Positions 49,268 through 61,109 are shown, numbered from the stretch's first letter. The stretch is DNA of 64,000 nt from Hofstenia miamia (GCA_004352715.1 SCFE01000089.1:1287745-1351744), one strand, 5' to 3'. The notes: generated by a model not told the origin, from the sequence alone. A program made the numbers and translations.

Positions 49268-49438
49268 GTAGTTAACTGCCAAAATAAGCGTTGTATTATT
49301 TACTCGTTGCAGACAAATAATCTAACATCTTGGAGCTCTGATAAGATCTTTAAACAGTTTCTATGTAAATAGCGTGCAGAACTGTTTGAATGAGTTCATG
49401 TATTTTCTAATCGGACAAAGCCGCTCACGCATTTACAT

Positions 49439-50438
49439 NNNNNNNNNNNNNNNNNNNNNNNNNNNNNNNNNNNNNNNNNNNNNNNNNNNNNNNNNNNNNN
49501 NNNNNNNNNNNNNNNNNNNNNNNNNNNNNNNNNNNNNNNNNNNNNNNNNNNNNNNNNNNNNNNNNNNNNNNNNNNNNNNNNNNNNNNNNNNNNNNNNNNN
49601 NNNNNNNNNNNNNNNNNNNNNNNNNNNNNNNNNNNNNNNNNNNNNNNNNNNNNNNNNNNNNNNNNNNNNNNNNNNNNNNNNNNNNNNNNNNNNNNNNNNN
49701 NNNNNNNNNNNNNNNNNNNNNNNNNNNNNNNNNNNNNNNNNNNNNNNNNNNNNNNNNNNNNNNNNNNNNNNNNNNNNNNNNNNNNNNNNNNNNNNNNNNN
49801 NNNNNNNNNNNNNNNNNNNNNNNNNNNNNNNNNNNNNNNNNNNNNNNNNNNNNNNNNNNNNNNNNNNNNNNNNNNNNNNNNNNNNNNNNNNNNNNNNNNN
49901 NNNNNNNNNNNNNNNNNNNNNNNNNNNNNNNNNNNNNNNNNNNNNNNNNNNNNNNNNNNNNNNNNNNNNNNNNNNNNNNNNNNNNNNNNNNNNNNNNNNN
50001 NNNNNNNNNNNNNNNNNNNNNNNNNNNNNNNNNNNNNNNNNNNNNNNNNNNNNNNNNNNNNNNNNNNNNNNNNNNNNNNNNNNNNNNNNNNNNNNNNNNN
50101 NNNNNNNNNNNNNNNNNNNNNNNNNNNNNNNNNNNNNNNNNNNNNNNNNNNNNNNNNNNNNNNNNNNNNNNNNNNNNNNNNNNNNNNNNNNNNNNNNNNN
50201 NNNNNNNNNNNNNNNNNNNNNNNNNNNNNNNNNNNNNNNNNNNNNNNNNNNNNNNNNNNNNNNNNNNNNNNNNNNNNNNNNNNNNNNNNNNNNNNNNNNN
50301 NNNNNNNNNNNNNNNNNNNNNNNNNNNNNNNNNNNNNNNNNNNNNNNNNNNNNNNNNNNNNNNNNNNNNNNNNNNNNNNNNNNNNNNNNNNNNNNNNNNN
50401 NNNNNNNNNNNNNNNNNNNNNNNNNNNNNNNNNNNNNN
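49439..50438. other. assembly gap, 1000 N
   Basis: Placeholder gap between the SLC16-like gene and the Tc1-like element. Confidence 0.99.
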
Positions 50439-51597
50439 AGAAACAATATAATAACACCGTGTAGATAAATTGTTAATTCAGAAAAACTCACTAATATTTT
50501 GTATGTCCGCCATTATTGGCCAAACACGCAGCAATGCGATTTGACATTGACTCGACCAACTTTCTACAATAATCATCAGTAATCTCTGTGCAACATACCA
50601 TTTTAATTTGCTCCTTCAATAGTCGAGTGATGTGCATTGGCGCTTCCTCATACAGTTTTTGATGTGATGCCAGCAATTTTCATGACGTTCTCAAGCAGTT
50701 CTCAAGCAGCCGAAAGTCTTGTGATGCAATCCACTGTTTCACAACGTTGGTGCTGTGGCAAGGAGCACCATCTTGTTGTAGTACAGATGTTCCGCAAAGC
50801 TGCATAAACATGGGAACTTTCTCCTGAATTATTTTGAGGTAGGCCTTGGCTGTGACTGTCTCGTTGTGAGGAACAAAATACAGACCAGCACGCCCATTCG
50901 CAGTTATAGCACCCCAAATCATCACAGAAGGTGCTGAGCGGACAGTTTGTTGCGTGTAACGTGTGTTGAATCTTTGGTTTCTTGATCGTCGAGTGTGTGG
51001 CCGGTAGGTATGATGTAAACTGGCAAATCTTGGATTCGGCACTAAACATTACTTGATACCACATTTCAGGGGTGTAGTGTTGGTATTGCCTGCAGAAGCG
51101 CAACCGGGCTCGAATGTTCTTTGAAGACAATCAGGGTTTGGCTGCTGGTTTACACGATGGAAGGTAAAAGTTAGTATTCAATCAACGCCTAATGGTGTGT
51201 GTTGGTACATTCTGCACTACCGCACCTAGATTTGCTTTGACTTCAGAATATGAAAAGAATGGTTGATTGGCGACGTAATGATGAATGAGACGGTCAGTCT
51301 GAAGGGTTGTCACTTTTGGTCTTTCAGACCGCTTGCAAGAGGAAAAATTTTGCAGTTGCTGATAGCGAGCAACAGTTATGGATACCGAAGATACTGACAT
51401 GCCCATTCTAACAGCAATAGCGCGTCAATTGTACCCCTCCTCGTACAAGATATGAATTTGAGCATGGTTTGTTGGTGAAATTTCACTACCACGGACCATA
51501 TTTCAAACTATAATGATAGTGCTTTTTCAGTGAAAATGTATTGTGTGTAAATCTAAAGTTGTGTTAATTTAATTGGCTAAATGAATCTGTTGTAAAT
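50439..51597 (-). mobile_element. second Tc1-like transposon, gap-bounded
   Basis: The contig between two 1000-N gaps is almost entirely this element. Near the left end AACACCGTGTAGAT...ATTCAGAAAAAC and, in reverse complement, near the right end AACACAACTTTAGAT...CACTGAAAAAG are imperfect inverted repeats. Gaps on both sides suggest the element is present in many near-identical copies. Confidence 0.6.
50491..51500 (-). pseudogene. Tc1-like transposase, multiply frameshifted, catalytic Glu deleted
   Basis: It reads from MVRGSEISPTNHAQIHILYE (51500) through a helix-turn-helix part (RMGMSVSSVSITVARYQQ), then ENIRARL-type and ...MWYQVMFSAESKI blocks. After a frame change comes SAPSVMIWGAITANGRAGLYF, then VLQQDGAPCHST (second catalytic Asp), then WIASQDFRLLE. 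The WPxxSPDLNPIE block that should follow, with the third catalytic residue, is missing. The sequence jumps to ENVMK and later ITDDYCRKLVESM...NNGGHTKY, the typical C-terminus. The junction lies between two GAGAAC words, as expected for a deletion between short repeats. It cannot be active. Confidence 0.82.
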
Positions 51598-52597
51598 NNN
51601 NNNNNNNNNNNNNNNNNNNNNNNNNNNNNNNNNNNNNNNNNNNNNNNNNNNNNNNNNNNNNNNNNNNNNNNNNNNNNNNNNNNNNNNNNNNNNNNNNNNN
51701 NNNNNNNNNNNNNNNNNNNNNNNNNNNNNNNNNNNNNNNNNNNNNNNNNNNNNNNNNNNNNNNNNNNNNNNNNNNNNNNNNNNNNNNNNNNNNNNNNNNN
51801 NNNNNNNNNNNNNNNNNNNNNNNNNNNNNNNNNNNNNNNNNNNNNNNNNNNNNNNNNNNNNNNNNNNNNNNNNNNNNNNNNNNNNNNNNNNNNNNNNNNN
51901 NNNNNNNNNNNNNNNNNNNNNNNNNNNNNNNNNNNNNNNNNNNNNNNNNNNNNNNNNNNNNNNNNNNNNNNNNNNNNNNNNNNNNNNNNNNNNNNNNNNN
52001 NNNNNNNNNNNNNNNNNNNNNNNNNNNNNNNNNNNNNNNNNNNNNNNNNNNNNNNNNNNNNNNNNNNNNNNNNNNNNNNNNNNNNNNNNNNNNNNNNNNN
52101 NNNNNNNNNNNNNNNNNNNNNNNNNNNNNNNNNNNNNNNNNNNNNNNNNNNNNNNNNNNNNNNNNNNNNNNNNNNNNNNNNNNNNNNNNNNNNNNNNNNN
52201 NNNNNNNNNNNNNNNNNNNNNNNNNNNNNNNNNNNNNNNNNNNNNNNNNNNNNNNNNNNNNNNNNNNNNNNNNNNNNNNNNNNNNNNNNNNNNNNNNNNN
52301 NNNNNNNNNNNNNNNNNNNNNNNNNNNNNNNNNNNNNNNNNNNNNNNNNNNNNNNNNNNNNNNNNNNNNNNNNNNNNNNNNNNNNNNNNNNNNNNNNNNN
52401 NNNNNNNNNNNNNNNNNNNNNNNNNNNNNNNNNNNNNNNNNNNNNNNNNNNNNNNNNNNNNNNNNNNNNNNNNNNNNNNNNNNNNNNNNNNNNNNNNNNN
52501 NNNNNNNNNNNNNNNNNNNNNNNNNNNNNNNNNNNNNNNNNNNNNNNNNNNNNNNNNNNNNNNNNNNNNNNNNNNNNNNNNNNNNNNNNNNNNNNNN
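51598..52597. other. assembly gap, 1000 N
   Basis: Placeholder gap on the right flank of the Tc1-like element. It ends in an (AT)n run. Confidence 0.99.
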
Positions 52598-52625
52598 TAT
52601 ATATATATATATATATATATATATA
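52598..52625. repeat. (AT)n microsatellite
   Basis: About 28 bp of AT units at the gap edge. Confidence 0.95.
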
Positions 52626-53632
52626 ATCGAAATATTAACACTATTTCTGCGCTATTTAGTGTGCCTCTATGATCTTACTAGTACCCTAAAATCATTCAAG
52701 ATTGTAGCATAATCTCTAATAAATGACTCGATTTTAAAATAAAAATGAAAAAAAACATAAAACTCAAATAAGAAATTCGAATCAATTTATTAGAAATTAG
52801 CTTCTAATGATTTTGCCAAAATTGTAAAGGCAAATATCGGTCGCAACTAATTTGACAAAACGTGTGTGGACATTAAGCTCCGCATTGATTTTAGCTTAAC
52901 AATGGGTTCACGCAGAAGTTAATTATGTGGACATCAAAAATTGGTTAGCGACTGTTACTTGCTTGATCGGTAAACATATTTATTAATTTTTATATAAATA
53001 GAACCTAAGCGCTGTAAAATTGATGGAAATTTACCATTTATTGGCTTACTCTTGCTTCATCAGTTTATTTAATTTAATTATTATGCAAAGCTAAGCAAAC
53101 TTTGTGTGTGATGATCAAAGGCTGTATGCGAGGGGATAATATAGTGGACTTAAGCCTTGATAATTGCATAAAATTAGGTTACGTTTAGGTATAGGAATGT
53201 TTTTCTCTCTCACTTAGCTCGCCATTGTTTGCTTGTGTGACATATAGTAACAAATGCTTGAAAGGCGAGATGCCACCGTAAGGATGATTGTTGTTACATT
53301 ACTAAAGGTGTGTCTACAGCTTATCAATGAAATATAATCTTTCGCAATTGAGTGCCCAATTAGCACAAATTCAGCTGGAAACAGCTGTGAAAGACGATCA
53401 ATTAATAAAACTAATGAAATCAAAAGAATGCATAATTGAGCTTATCAATTGCGCTAATACGGCTGTAAACACTTGAAAGACGATCATATTTCCACAATTG
53501 AGATGAAAGACGTGATCAAACCACTTTTGATATTTCGTCTTTCATTCCTTTCATAATTAGTCATTACGCTAGTGTAAACATTGAATCAATAATATTCATT
53601 CGAAACTAGGCATGCAACAGGAAAAGATCATG
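52626..53632. other. non-coding, degenerate internal repeats
   Basis: No gene seen. The words (A/T)TACG..TGTAAACA(C/T)TTGAA at about 53457-53477 and 53570-53586, and TTTC(G/CA)CAATTGAG at about 53340 and 53491, recur loosely. This hints at an old short repeat or MITE between about 53304 and 53590. Confidence 0.4.
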
Positions 53633-54337
53633 NNNNNNNNNNNNNNNNNNNNNNNNNNNNNNNNNNNNNNNNNNNNNNNNNNNNNNNNNNNNNNNNNNNN
53701 NNNNNNNNNNNNNNNNNNNNNNNNNNNNNNNNNNNNNNNNNNNNNNNNNNNNNNNNNNNNNNNNNNNNNNNNNNNNNNNNNNNNNNNNNNNNNNNNNNNN
53801 NNNNNNNNNNNNNNNNNNNNNNNNNNNNNNNNNNNNNNNNNNNNNNNNNNNNNNNNNNNNNNNNNNNNNNNNNNNNNNNNNNNNNNNNNNNNNNNNNNNN
53901 NNNNNNNNNNNNNNNNNNNNNNNNNNNNNNNNNNNNNNNNNNNNNNNNNNNNNNNNNNNNNNNNNNNNNNNNNNNNNNNNNNNNNNNNNNNNNNNNNNNN
54001 NNNNNNNNNNNNNNNNNNNNNNNNNNNNNNNNNNNNNNNNNNNNNNNNNNNNNNNNNNNNNNNNNNNNNNNNNNNNNNNNNNNNNNNNNNNNNNNNNNNN
54101 NNNNNNNNNNNNNNNNNNNNNNNNNNNNNNNNNNNNNNNNNNNNNNNNNNNNNNNNNNNNNNNNNNNNNNNNNNNNNNNNNNNNNNNNNNNNNNNNNNNN
54201 NNNNNNNNNNNNNNNNNNNNNNNNNNNNNNNNNNNNNNNNNNNNNNNNNNNNNNNNNNNNNNNNNNNNNNNNNNNNNNNNNNNNNNNNNNNNNNNNNNNN
54301 NNNNNNNNNNNNNNNNNNNNNNNNNNNNNNNNNNNNN
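53633..54337. other. assembly gap, 705 N
   Basis: Gap that hides the 5' LTR and leader of the LTR retroelement. Confidence 0.99.
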
Positions 54338-54340
54338 GCA

Positions 54341-54594
54341 AACACCTCTATGAACAGCGCAGCCTGTTCCAAGTACAAGTTGACATGCTAACCCAAAGAC
54401 TAGCAGATGCAAATTTAAAAATTAAAGAACAAAATGCAAGATGGGAAAAACTGTACTTAGATCTCAAAAAGGAGAACGCCCAACTCAAACAAGAGAACAA
54501 AATGCAACCATTTGAGATTGATCACCTGAAGGACAAAGTAAGACTAAACAAACTGTCCCAAGAAAATGAAGAAATTGAATCCACAAAAAACTGA
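54341..54594 (+). pseudogene. coiled-coil N-terminal reading frame of the LTR element
   Basis: Frame open from the gap edge: KHLYEQRSLFQVQVDMLTQR then ...LADANLKIKEQNARWEK...LKKENAQLKQENKM. The Leu/Lys/Glu heptads predict a long coiled coil. It ends with TGA at 54592-54594, and the next gag frame (ATG at 54619) is in the same frame 24 nt on. It is either a separate small ORF or the N-terminal part of gag interrupted by this TGA. Confidence 0.55.
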
Positions 54595-54618
54595 ATACAA
54601 ACTCATGAAATATTCATC

Positions 54619-55186
54619 ATGGAAGATCCTGAAACTCAATTAACAGCACCACAAAGGAGCGCTCAAGCCAAACCAGAAAAACTAAACCCCAAAGAGGAAT
54701 ATGAAAAGGAGAAAATAATTCAAGAGCTCACCCAAGAAGTCACCAAACAAGTGACAAACCAAATAAAACTAGACATGCTGAAAAAGCCAAAATTCGAGAA
54801 CTTGTTACTCCCCAAACTTGATTTTGAAGAGACTACACCTTGCAAAGTGCAGCTAAAAACCTTCACAGGAAAAATGGACTCCTACTCCGCCACCTTCACA
54901 GAATGGCTACAGCTGTTCAAGCAGACCACAAAGGAACACAAAGTCAGTCAGCCAAACTGCCACAGCAGCACGACTACTACTATATTTATCCAGAGCCGCA
55001 TATCAACATTACTTGATATTAGATACTGAAACCAAAACAAACTATAAAGCACTCACTGGAGACTTCCTCAAATATTATTGAAATGAGAGCTTTAATAACC
55101 AGTATCAATTAATCTTAAACTCAATGAAAATGAAGAAATACAATGACATACGCAATTACATGTTGCAAGTGCAGTGACTCCTCACA
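54619..55186 (+). pseudogene. gag, N-terminal part
   Basis: Gag forms the capsid of the intracellular particle. The frame reads MEDPETQLTAPQRSAQAK..., with a capsid-like block LKTFTGKMDSYSATFTEWLQLF near residue 87 (relatives: F.G....Y..W...F). After a frame change near 54955 it continues LLLYLSRAAYQHYL...NYKALTGDFLKYY to QYQLILNS and breaks off near 55186. In-frame TGAs lie at 55079 and 55175. Confidence 0.7.
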
Positions 55187-55677
55187 CTTAGTGTAGAATC
55201 TTGCCAACCTTCATACTAGTAAATCTTAACTTAATTTAGGAGTTGCTGGGACAATTTGTTCCTCCTTGAATAGTACGGTAGGTGACAGATCCCAATTTCC
55301 ATCTCTCTTCTTTTAGTTCTATTGTTTAGTTGTTTGTTAATTTTATTATCTAATCAACTGGCATTGATATGACACTAACAACTATCCTTTTAGATACAAG
55401 ACACGAGACAGATGGTACAATGTACAGGGTAAACTACCCAACCAGAAGCAAAGCACAAAAGAGGAATTGAAGAATTACGCTATAATGAGTATTTCCATCC
55501 AATACTGAAACATTGATAGAGACACCAACCACAATTCTGATGACTCAGTGCAGTGAAATAGTGTGCATGAATGCGATAATGACAATGTGTGATACCTTAC
55601 TAATTTAATGCATTGATTGTTTTTGTTATTAACAAGTTTGTTTAATAAGGGAATCTCGCAACTGGGATGCATTAGCT

Positions 55678-56087
55678 TGTTATGATTGTAACATCCTCCA
55701 CCTAGCTTGTTACGCCGTGTCTAATCACTGTTAAGGGATGCTTAGTAAACTGCGGGTGAGGTGTTACCCATTTGTTGATCCATCAAGCTTATCTTTCTTA
55801 TTAACTAGTTACGTTAATTAAGTACTTGGGTATTAACCATCACTGTTTAGGTGACTGGGCAGTATGATGTTTCCTCTTCAGTTGTTCCATGGGCTCCTGC
55901 CCGAAGCTGATCTCCACAACACAGCTCCTCCTCTTCTGCAACGATGGTTGAGTCCACATCACCATTTCAGCTAAACTGGGATTAATTATGTATGCCTTAC
56001 GTTAGCGCAGTGTGTGCACTCAAGTAAAGTTGTAACTGACTTAAACTCAGAGTTGTAAAGTGTTTGTTGTTTTTATTTAATAAAGCA
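55678..56087 (+). repeat. possible LTR, truncated by gap
   Basis: Starts TGTTATGATTGTAACATCC, a self-complementary start common at LTR ends, and ends in an AT-rich stretch with AATAAAGCA at the gap edge. A matching second copy is not visible, so this is tentative. Confidence 0.3.
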
Positions 56088-57087
56088 NNNNNNNNNNNNN
56101 NNNNNNNNNNNNNNNNNNNNNNNNNNNNNNNNNNNNNNNNNNNNNNNNNNNNNNNNNNNNNNNNNNNNNNNNNNNNNNNNNNNNNNNNNNNNNNNNNNNN
56201 NNNNNNNNNNNNNNNNNNNNNNNNNNNNNNNNNNNNNNNNNNNNNNNNNNNNNNNNNNNNNNNNNNNNNNNNNNNNNNNNNNNNNNNNNNNNNNNNNNNN
56301 NNNNNNNNNNNNNNNNNNNNNNNNNNNNNNNNNNNNNNNNNNNNNNNNNNNNNNNNNNNNNNNNNNNNNNNNNNNNNNNNNNNNNNNNNNNNNNNNNNNN
56401 NNNNNNNNNNNNNNNNNNNNNNNNNNNNNNNNNNNNNNNNNNNNNNNNNNNNNNNNNNNNNNNNNNNNNNNNNNNNNNNNNNNNNNNNNNNNNNNNNNNN
56501 NNNNNNNNNNNNNNNNNNNNNNNNNNNNNNNNNNNNNNNNNNNNNNNNNNNNNNNNNNNNNNNNNNNNNNNNNNNNNNNNNNNNNNNNNNNNNNNNNNNN
56601 NNNNNNNNNNNNNNNNNNNNNNNNNNNNNNNNNNNNNNNNNNNNNNNNNNNNNNNNNNNNNNNNNNNNNNNNNNNNNNNNNNNNNNNNNNNNNNNNNNNN
56701 NNNNNNNNNNNNNNNNNNNNNNNNNNNNNNNNNNNNNNNNNNNNNNNNNNNNNNNNNNNNNNNNNNNNNNNNNNNNNNNNNNNNNNNNNNNNNNNNNNNN
56801 NNNNNNNNNNNNNNNNNNNNNNNNNNNNNNNNNNNNNNNNNNNNNNNNNNNNNNNNNNNNNNNNNNNNNNNNNNNNNNNNNNNNNNNNNNNNNNNNNNNN
56901 NNNNNNNNNNNNNNNNNNNNNNNNNNNNNNNNNNNNNNNNNNNNNNNNNNNNNNNNNNNNNNNNNNNNNNNNNNNNNNNNNNNNNNNNNNNNNNNNNNNN
57001 NNNNNNNNNNNNNNNNNNNNNNNNNNNNNNNNNNNNNNNNNNNNNNNNNNNNNNNNNNNNNNNNNNNNNNNNNNNNNNNNNNNNNNN
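56088..57087. other. assembly gap, 1000 N
   Basis: Placeholder gap inside the insertion that splits gag. Confidence 0.99.
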
Positions 57088-57840
57088 AAACTAAAGTTCA
57101 TTAACTAAATTTTTTACAATTAATTTCAATTGATAATCATTCGACATTATTCAGCTTTTAGTTGCCTTTTTGGATGATGCTACATGATTCCTTACATATA
57201 ATATCCTTACATATAAATAATTACATGTTAACCTAGAGTACATGTGAACAATCAACACGGTCATGACAAAAAGGATGAATTGGTAGTACGTTGGTCCACT
57301 AGTAACCATATGTAATAAATCCTGTACAAGATAACACAAACTGATTTCATAATTTCCTAAGAGGGCTAGATGCAATAGCATAATGTAATAAATACAGTAG
57401 TATGAACAGCAAACAATAGGAAAGCTAATACGAGTAAAAATCCCTATCCCTATACCTAGCCTATGAGCACATTGGGTAAGCACCAGCTATACACGATGCT
57501 CCCGTTAACTGGAGTCGTGAACCACTGTCTAGAATACCTGAGTGCTCAAATGTTTAGCTTTCCATTTTATTTAATAAAATAACCTGCTACCAAAAACATA
57601 AAGTAAATCCAATAAATTCAATTCATCACCAAAATGATCAATCACACAATTTTTATAGTGAAAAAATAACAAACAATCAAATATTTGACTAGTACCTGCT
57701 AATTTCAGTTGTTGACAGTTTCAAATTCTTTAATTTTCATTCATCTGCCCATGACGCATTTCTGCCTTAATTAGCATTTGCGATTTTGGTCTAGTACCTT
57801 TTTGCCAAATGAATTAATATCAAAAATTACTGCACTATAA

Positions 57841-58297
57841 CTTTACAAATAATTAATTAATCATAATCATATGTTTGTACAATTAATATTTTAGCTTAAT
57901 ATTCAGTCTTAGTTTCTTCTTTTTTCTTCTTAATTTGACCACATATGATTAGATTACATTACATTAGCTCAAGGGGAGGACATTTCTCCAAATATGACCT
58001 CTTCTCCCACATTATGAAAGGCCTTCTGGAAAAGGTCAAACAGCAATTTGAGATCAAATGTGATGTTGNCTTTACAAATAATTAATTAATCATAATCATA
58101 TGTTTGTACAATTAATATTTTAGCTTAATATTCAGTCTTAGTTTCTTCTTTTTTCTTCTTAATTTGACCACATATGATTAGATTACATTACATTAGCTCA
58201 AGGGGAGGACATTTCTCCAAATATGACCTCTTCTCCCACATTATGAAAGGCCTTCTGGAAAAGGTCAAACAGCAATTTGAGATCAAATGTGATGTTG
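57841..58297. repeat. exact 228-bp tandem duplication around a single N
   Basis: 57841-58068 and 58070-58297 are identical as far as I can read and are separated by one N at 58069. This is most likely two overlapping contig ends left unmerged, not biology. Only the second copy continues into gag. Confidence 0.9.
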
Positions 58298-58600
58298 ATG
58301 ACAGCCTCGGAAAAATGATATGGAAAGAAGTGGACATACAAGTCATGCTAGAAAACAACTCAAGAATAAGTGAAAAAGCCTCATGGAATAAACCAAACAC
58401 AAATACAACCAGTTGGAAACCTAAAACACAGCAAAAAACAACCAGATTCAACAAAACCAAAAAGGCGAAAAAATTATAAAAATCAAAACCAACAATGGCC
58501 AAATGAAAAAATTAAAAAAAACATATGTTACTTCAACTGCAGACTAAAAGGCCACTGAAAAGACAAATGCAAAAAAACAAATAAACATAATCAAATACAA
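58185..58600 (+). pseudogene. gag, C-terminal part with CCHC zinc knuckle
   Basis: The frame reads SSRGGHFSKYDLFSHIMKGL, LEKVKQQFEIKCDVDDSLGK and ...WKEVDIQVMLENNSRIS, then a Lys/Thr/Asn-rich nucleocapsid. After a frame change come CYFNC, RLKGH, a TGA (58556-58558) and KDKC. This is a knuckle with one extra residue in the first spacing (C-x3-C-x4-H-x4-C) and a stop inside it. Nucleocapsid knuckles bind the genomic RNA. The N-terminal portion is duplicated upstream by the assembly artefact. Confidence 0.7.
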
Positions 58601-58739
58601 TAATTAAGATTTCTTTGAAACTGAAAATGAAATAACCTCAGAAACCAAAGAAGAGGAAACAACTGAAGAATCAGAAAACTACTAGGAGTGCTGTCTCAAA
58701 AAAACTGAGCACCACTATTAATCCTAACCAATATCAAAA

Positions 58740-59060
58740 ACATAAACACAATTACAGTTGTGATGAACAGCATGATGGTAAAGGCAACTATAGATACAGG
58801 TGCAGTAAAATCCAAAAATAACAGATGAATGTGCAACAAGATTAGGATATGAAAGAAACAATCTCAAAAAACCCCTCACCAGATTAATCAACGCCTTGGG
58901 TGAGTACATTGATATGAAAGGCATGCTAGAAAAAACCTGATTGAGAATCACCAACAACACTTTTGAGCAAGATTTAATAGTTGTTGACACTCACAACCAT
59001 CTATTTCTTTACAAAGTCATATTAGGAGACGACTTACTATCTAAAAATTCATCATCAACT
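58740..59060 (+). pseudogene. retropepsin-type protease
   Basis: KATIDTGA at 58782-58804 is the aspartic protease active site. After a frame change come TDECATRLGY...LKKPLTRLINALGEYIDM, a TGA (58938-58940), then LIVVDTHNH and ILGDDLL near 59020, the second conserved block (relatives: ILG.DFL). The enzyme would cleave the polyprotein. It is not intact here. Confidence 0.75.
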
Positions 59061-59427
59061 ATGGCAACAAAACAATAAAAGTAGAAGAAGAAATTGAAAT
59101 CCAAGAAGAAGAAGAAAACCAAAAAATACTATTTGAACTCATGGAAGACATAAAACTACAACAGTGCCACTGGAAGATGCACACAATTAAAACAAAAGAA
59201 AAAATCACAGCAGAAATCATGCTTCATTAGCAAACAGGAATAAGTATAAAATGGATATCAATGCCATCAAGCATATGCTTGATTAAAAATGGAGAGGGAA
59301 AAATACTGATACTAAATGCAATGAACAGAAATGTAAACATTAACCACTCCAAAGTAAAGATCTATGGACAATATGTCACAAAAAATATCAGAAGTATTTG
59401 GAAACCCCTAGAAGAAAACAATGGAGT

Positions 59428-59563
59428 AAGTAATCTGCAATGCCAACTAAAGCAAGTGCAGATGAACATGCTAAGTAATCCACACCACCAACTAAAGAGC
59501 ATGTGGATAAACACTATTGGAGCAAGTAATCCTCACAGCTGACTAAAAGGCATGAGGATTAAC
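59428..59563 (+). repeat. stem-loop triplet I (three hairpins before the RT frame)
   Basis: Three ~31-nt units at a 45- to 51-nt pitch. Arms: 59433-59439 with 59457-59463 (ATCTGCA/TGCAGAT), 59478-59484 with 59502-59508 (ATCCACA/TGTGGAT), and 59528-59535 with 59553-59560 (AATCCTCA/TGAGGATT). All arms pair perfectly although their sequences differ, and all loops are exactly 17 nt. Shared primary sequence: AAGTAATC before or in the 5' arm, (C/T)(A/G)ACTAAA in the loop and AAC after the 3' arm. Each contains ATG or TG at the loop/3'-arm junction. Read as protein they give the repeat SNxHxQLKxM, with one TGA (59540-59542). Confidence 0.85.
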
Positions 59564-61080
59564 ACTGAAGAGGAAGAACCAATACCTGAAATAAAAGAAG
59601 ACTACAAACACCTACAAAAGGACAAACGACAAAGACTACAACAACTACTAATAAAACACAGCACAATATTCAACTTCAGCAAAATTAGTGTGGGCAAAGC
59701 AGTCAGAGAAACTCACAAAATCATAACAATGATGGACAAACTGATAAAATTACCTGTGTGAAGAATACCCAAACAACTAAGAGATGAATGCAACTATATC
59801 TTAAATGAACTCATAGACAACAAAATAACACGTCCAAGCAAAAGTCCTTATGCATCACCCACAGTGTTCATAAAACAAGGAGAAAACATAGATTGTGTAT
59901 AGACTTCTGAAAACTTTAGATCACAAAGAAGGATTCATATCCACTGCTGAGAATTGAAGACATCCTCTATGAGGCAAGCAAACACAAATATTTCACAGTA
60001 CTGGACCTCTGCAAAGCATACTGACAGGTACAAATTGAACCAGAAGACATAGAGAAAACAGCATTCATAACACCATATGGACTTTACAAATGGTCTACAT
60101 GGCCTTTGGACTGTGCAACATGCCAGCCACATTCCAATGATACATAACTAAAGTCCTCAAAAACAAACAACATACCATCAAAGACGGGATAAATGCCTGC
60201 ATTGACAATATCATAATAACCAGCAATACAATAGAAGAACATCTAAACAAACTCAATAGAATGTAAAACATACTCAAAAATGCTGAACTCAGGATAAATG
60301 GAAACAACTGCAATATTCTCAAAGAAAAAGTAACATTCCTGGGGAGGATTATTTCAAAAGGACAGATATGCATGAAAAACAATGCAAGAGACATGATAAA
60401 AAGAATCAAAAACTCAACACCAGAAAAGACCTACAAAGAGTTATGGGATTTTTAACTACTACAGGACATTAATACCAAATATAGCAGAAAAAACGATAAA
60501 CATGACAAACCTAATGAAAAAATCAATCCCTTTTGAATGGACATGGAAACAACAGGAAGAACTTGATAACATAAAAAACAAACTCTCAAAACTACCATCA
60601 CTAAATACACTGGACTGCAAAAAACAATTCATACTAGACTGTGACGCCAGCAAAGTCGCCATAGGAGCAACACTAGGACAATAACAAATATGAGAAAGAA
60701 CTACCAATACAATTCTTCAGTCAAAAAGTCAAACCCAGCAAAGAAAACTATGGCTTGACAAAACTGAAAATGCTCACATTAATCAAAAGTATAAAGAAAT
60801 TTAGACATTTCCTTATAGGAAAAGAATTCAGAGTAAGAACCAACCACAGCAGATTAGTGTGGTTAAAAAAATTCTCAGGAGACAAATCATCAATCATATC
60901 ATGATGGATTGAGTACCTAAACAAATTCACATTCTCCATCAAACATAGAAGAGGAAAACTACACAGTAACACAGACTTTTGGACATCACTCCCTCAATAT
61001 CAGAGAGACCTCAAAAAGAAAGATAGTGAAAAAACTCAATTCTAATTCTTACCACACAGTGAATATGAACAACTCCCAGA
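59552..61080 (+). pseudogene. reverse transcriptase/RNase H of the LTR element
   Basis: The frame begins inside hairpin 3 (MRINTEEEEPIP...). It shows the usual RT order: THKI-type start, RIPKQLRDECNYIL, ITRPSKSPYASPTVFIKQG, LCIDF, TKKDSYPLLRIEDIL, TVLDLCKAY(stop)QVQIEPED, FGLCNMPATFQ, CIDNIII and VTFLGRIISKG. RNase H follows: PFEWTWKQQEELDNIKNKL, FILDCDASKVAIGATLGQ (catalytic Asp present), then PIQFFSQKVKPSKENYG...HFLIGKEFRVRTNHSRLVWL. In the catalytic box (60198-60209) Tyr is Cys and the second Asp is Asn. In-frame TGAs at 59759, 59908, 60022, 60138 and 60902, plus shifts, kill the frame. Confidence 0.85.
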
Positions 61081-61109
61081 GATTAACGTAGAGGACAAGC
61101 AATAGCTCC

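Larger units (their letters stand above)
55187..57950. mobile_element. insertion interrupting gag, origin unclear
   Basis: Gag stops near 55186 and its next part resumes near 57958, so about 2.8 kb (including a 1000-N gap) is foreign to gag. Base composition changes from A-rich to balanced. A candidate LTR begins with TGTTATGATTGTAACA at 55678 and reaches AATAAA at 56079-56084 beside the gap. No coding domain is recognised in the rest. The element could be another LTR retrotransposon whose body lies in the gap. Confidence 0.5.

Noticed and set aside
59473-59563. Hairpin units as CRISPR or attC-type arrays
   Set aside because: The units are protein-compatible, lie within an LTR element and lack spacers of constant length or any recombinase or Cas context.
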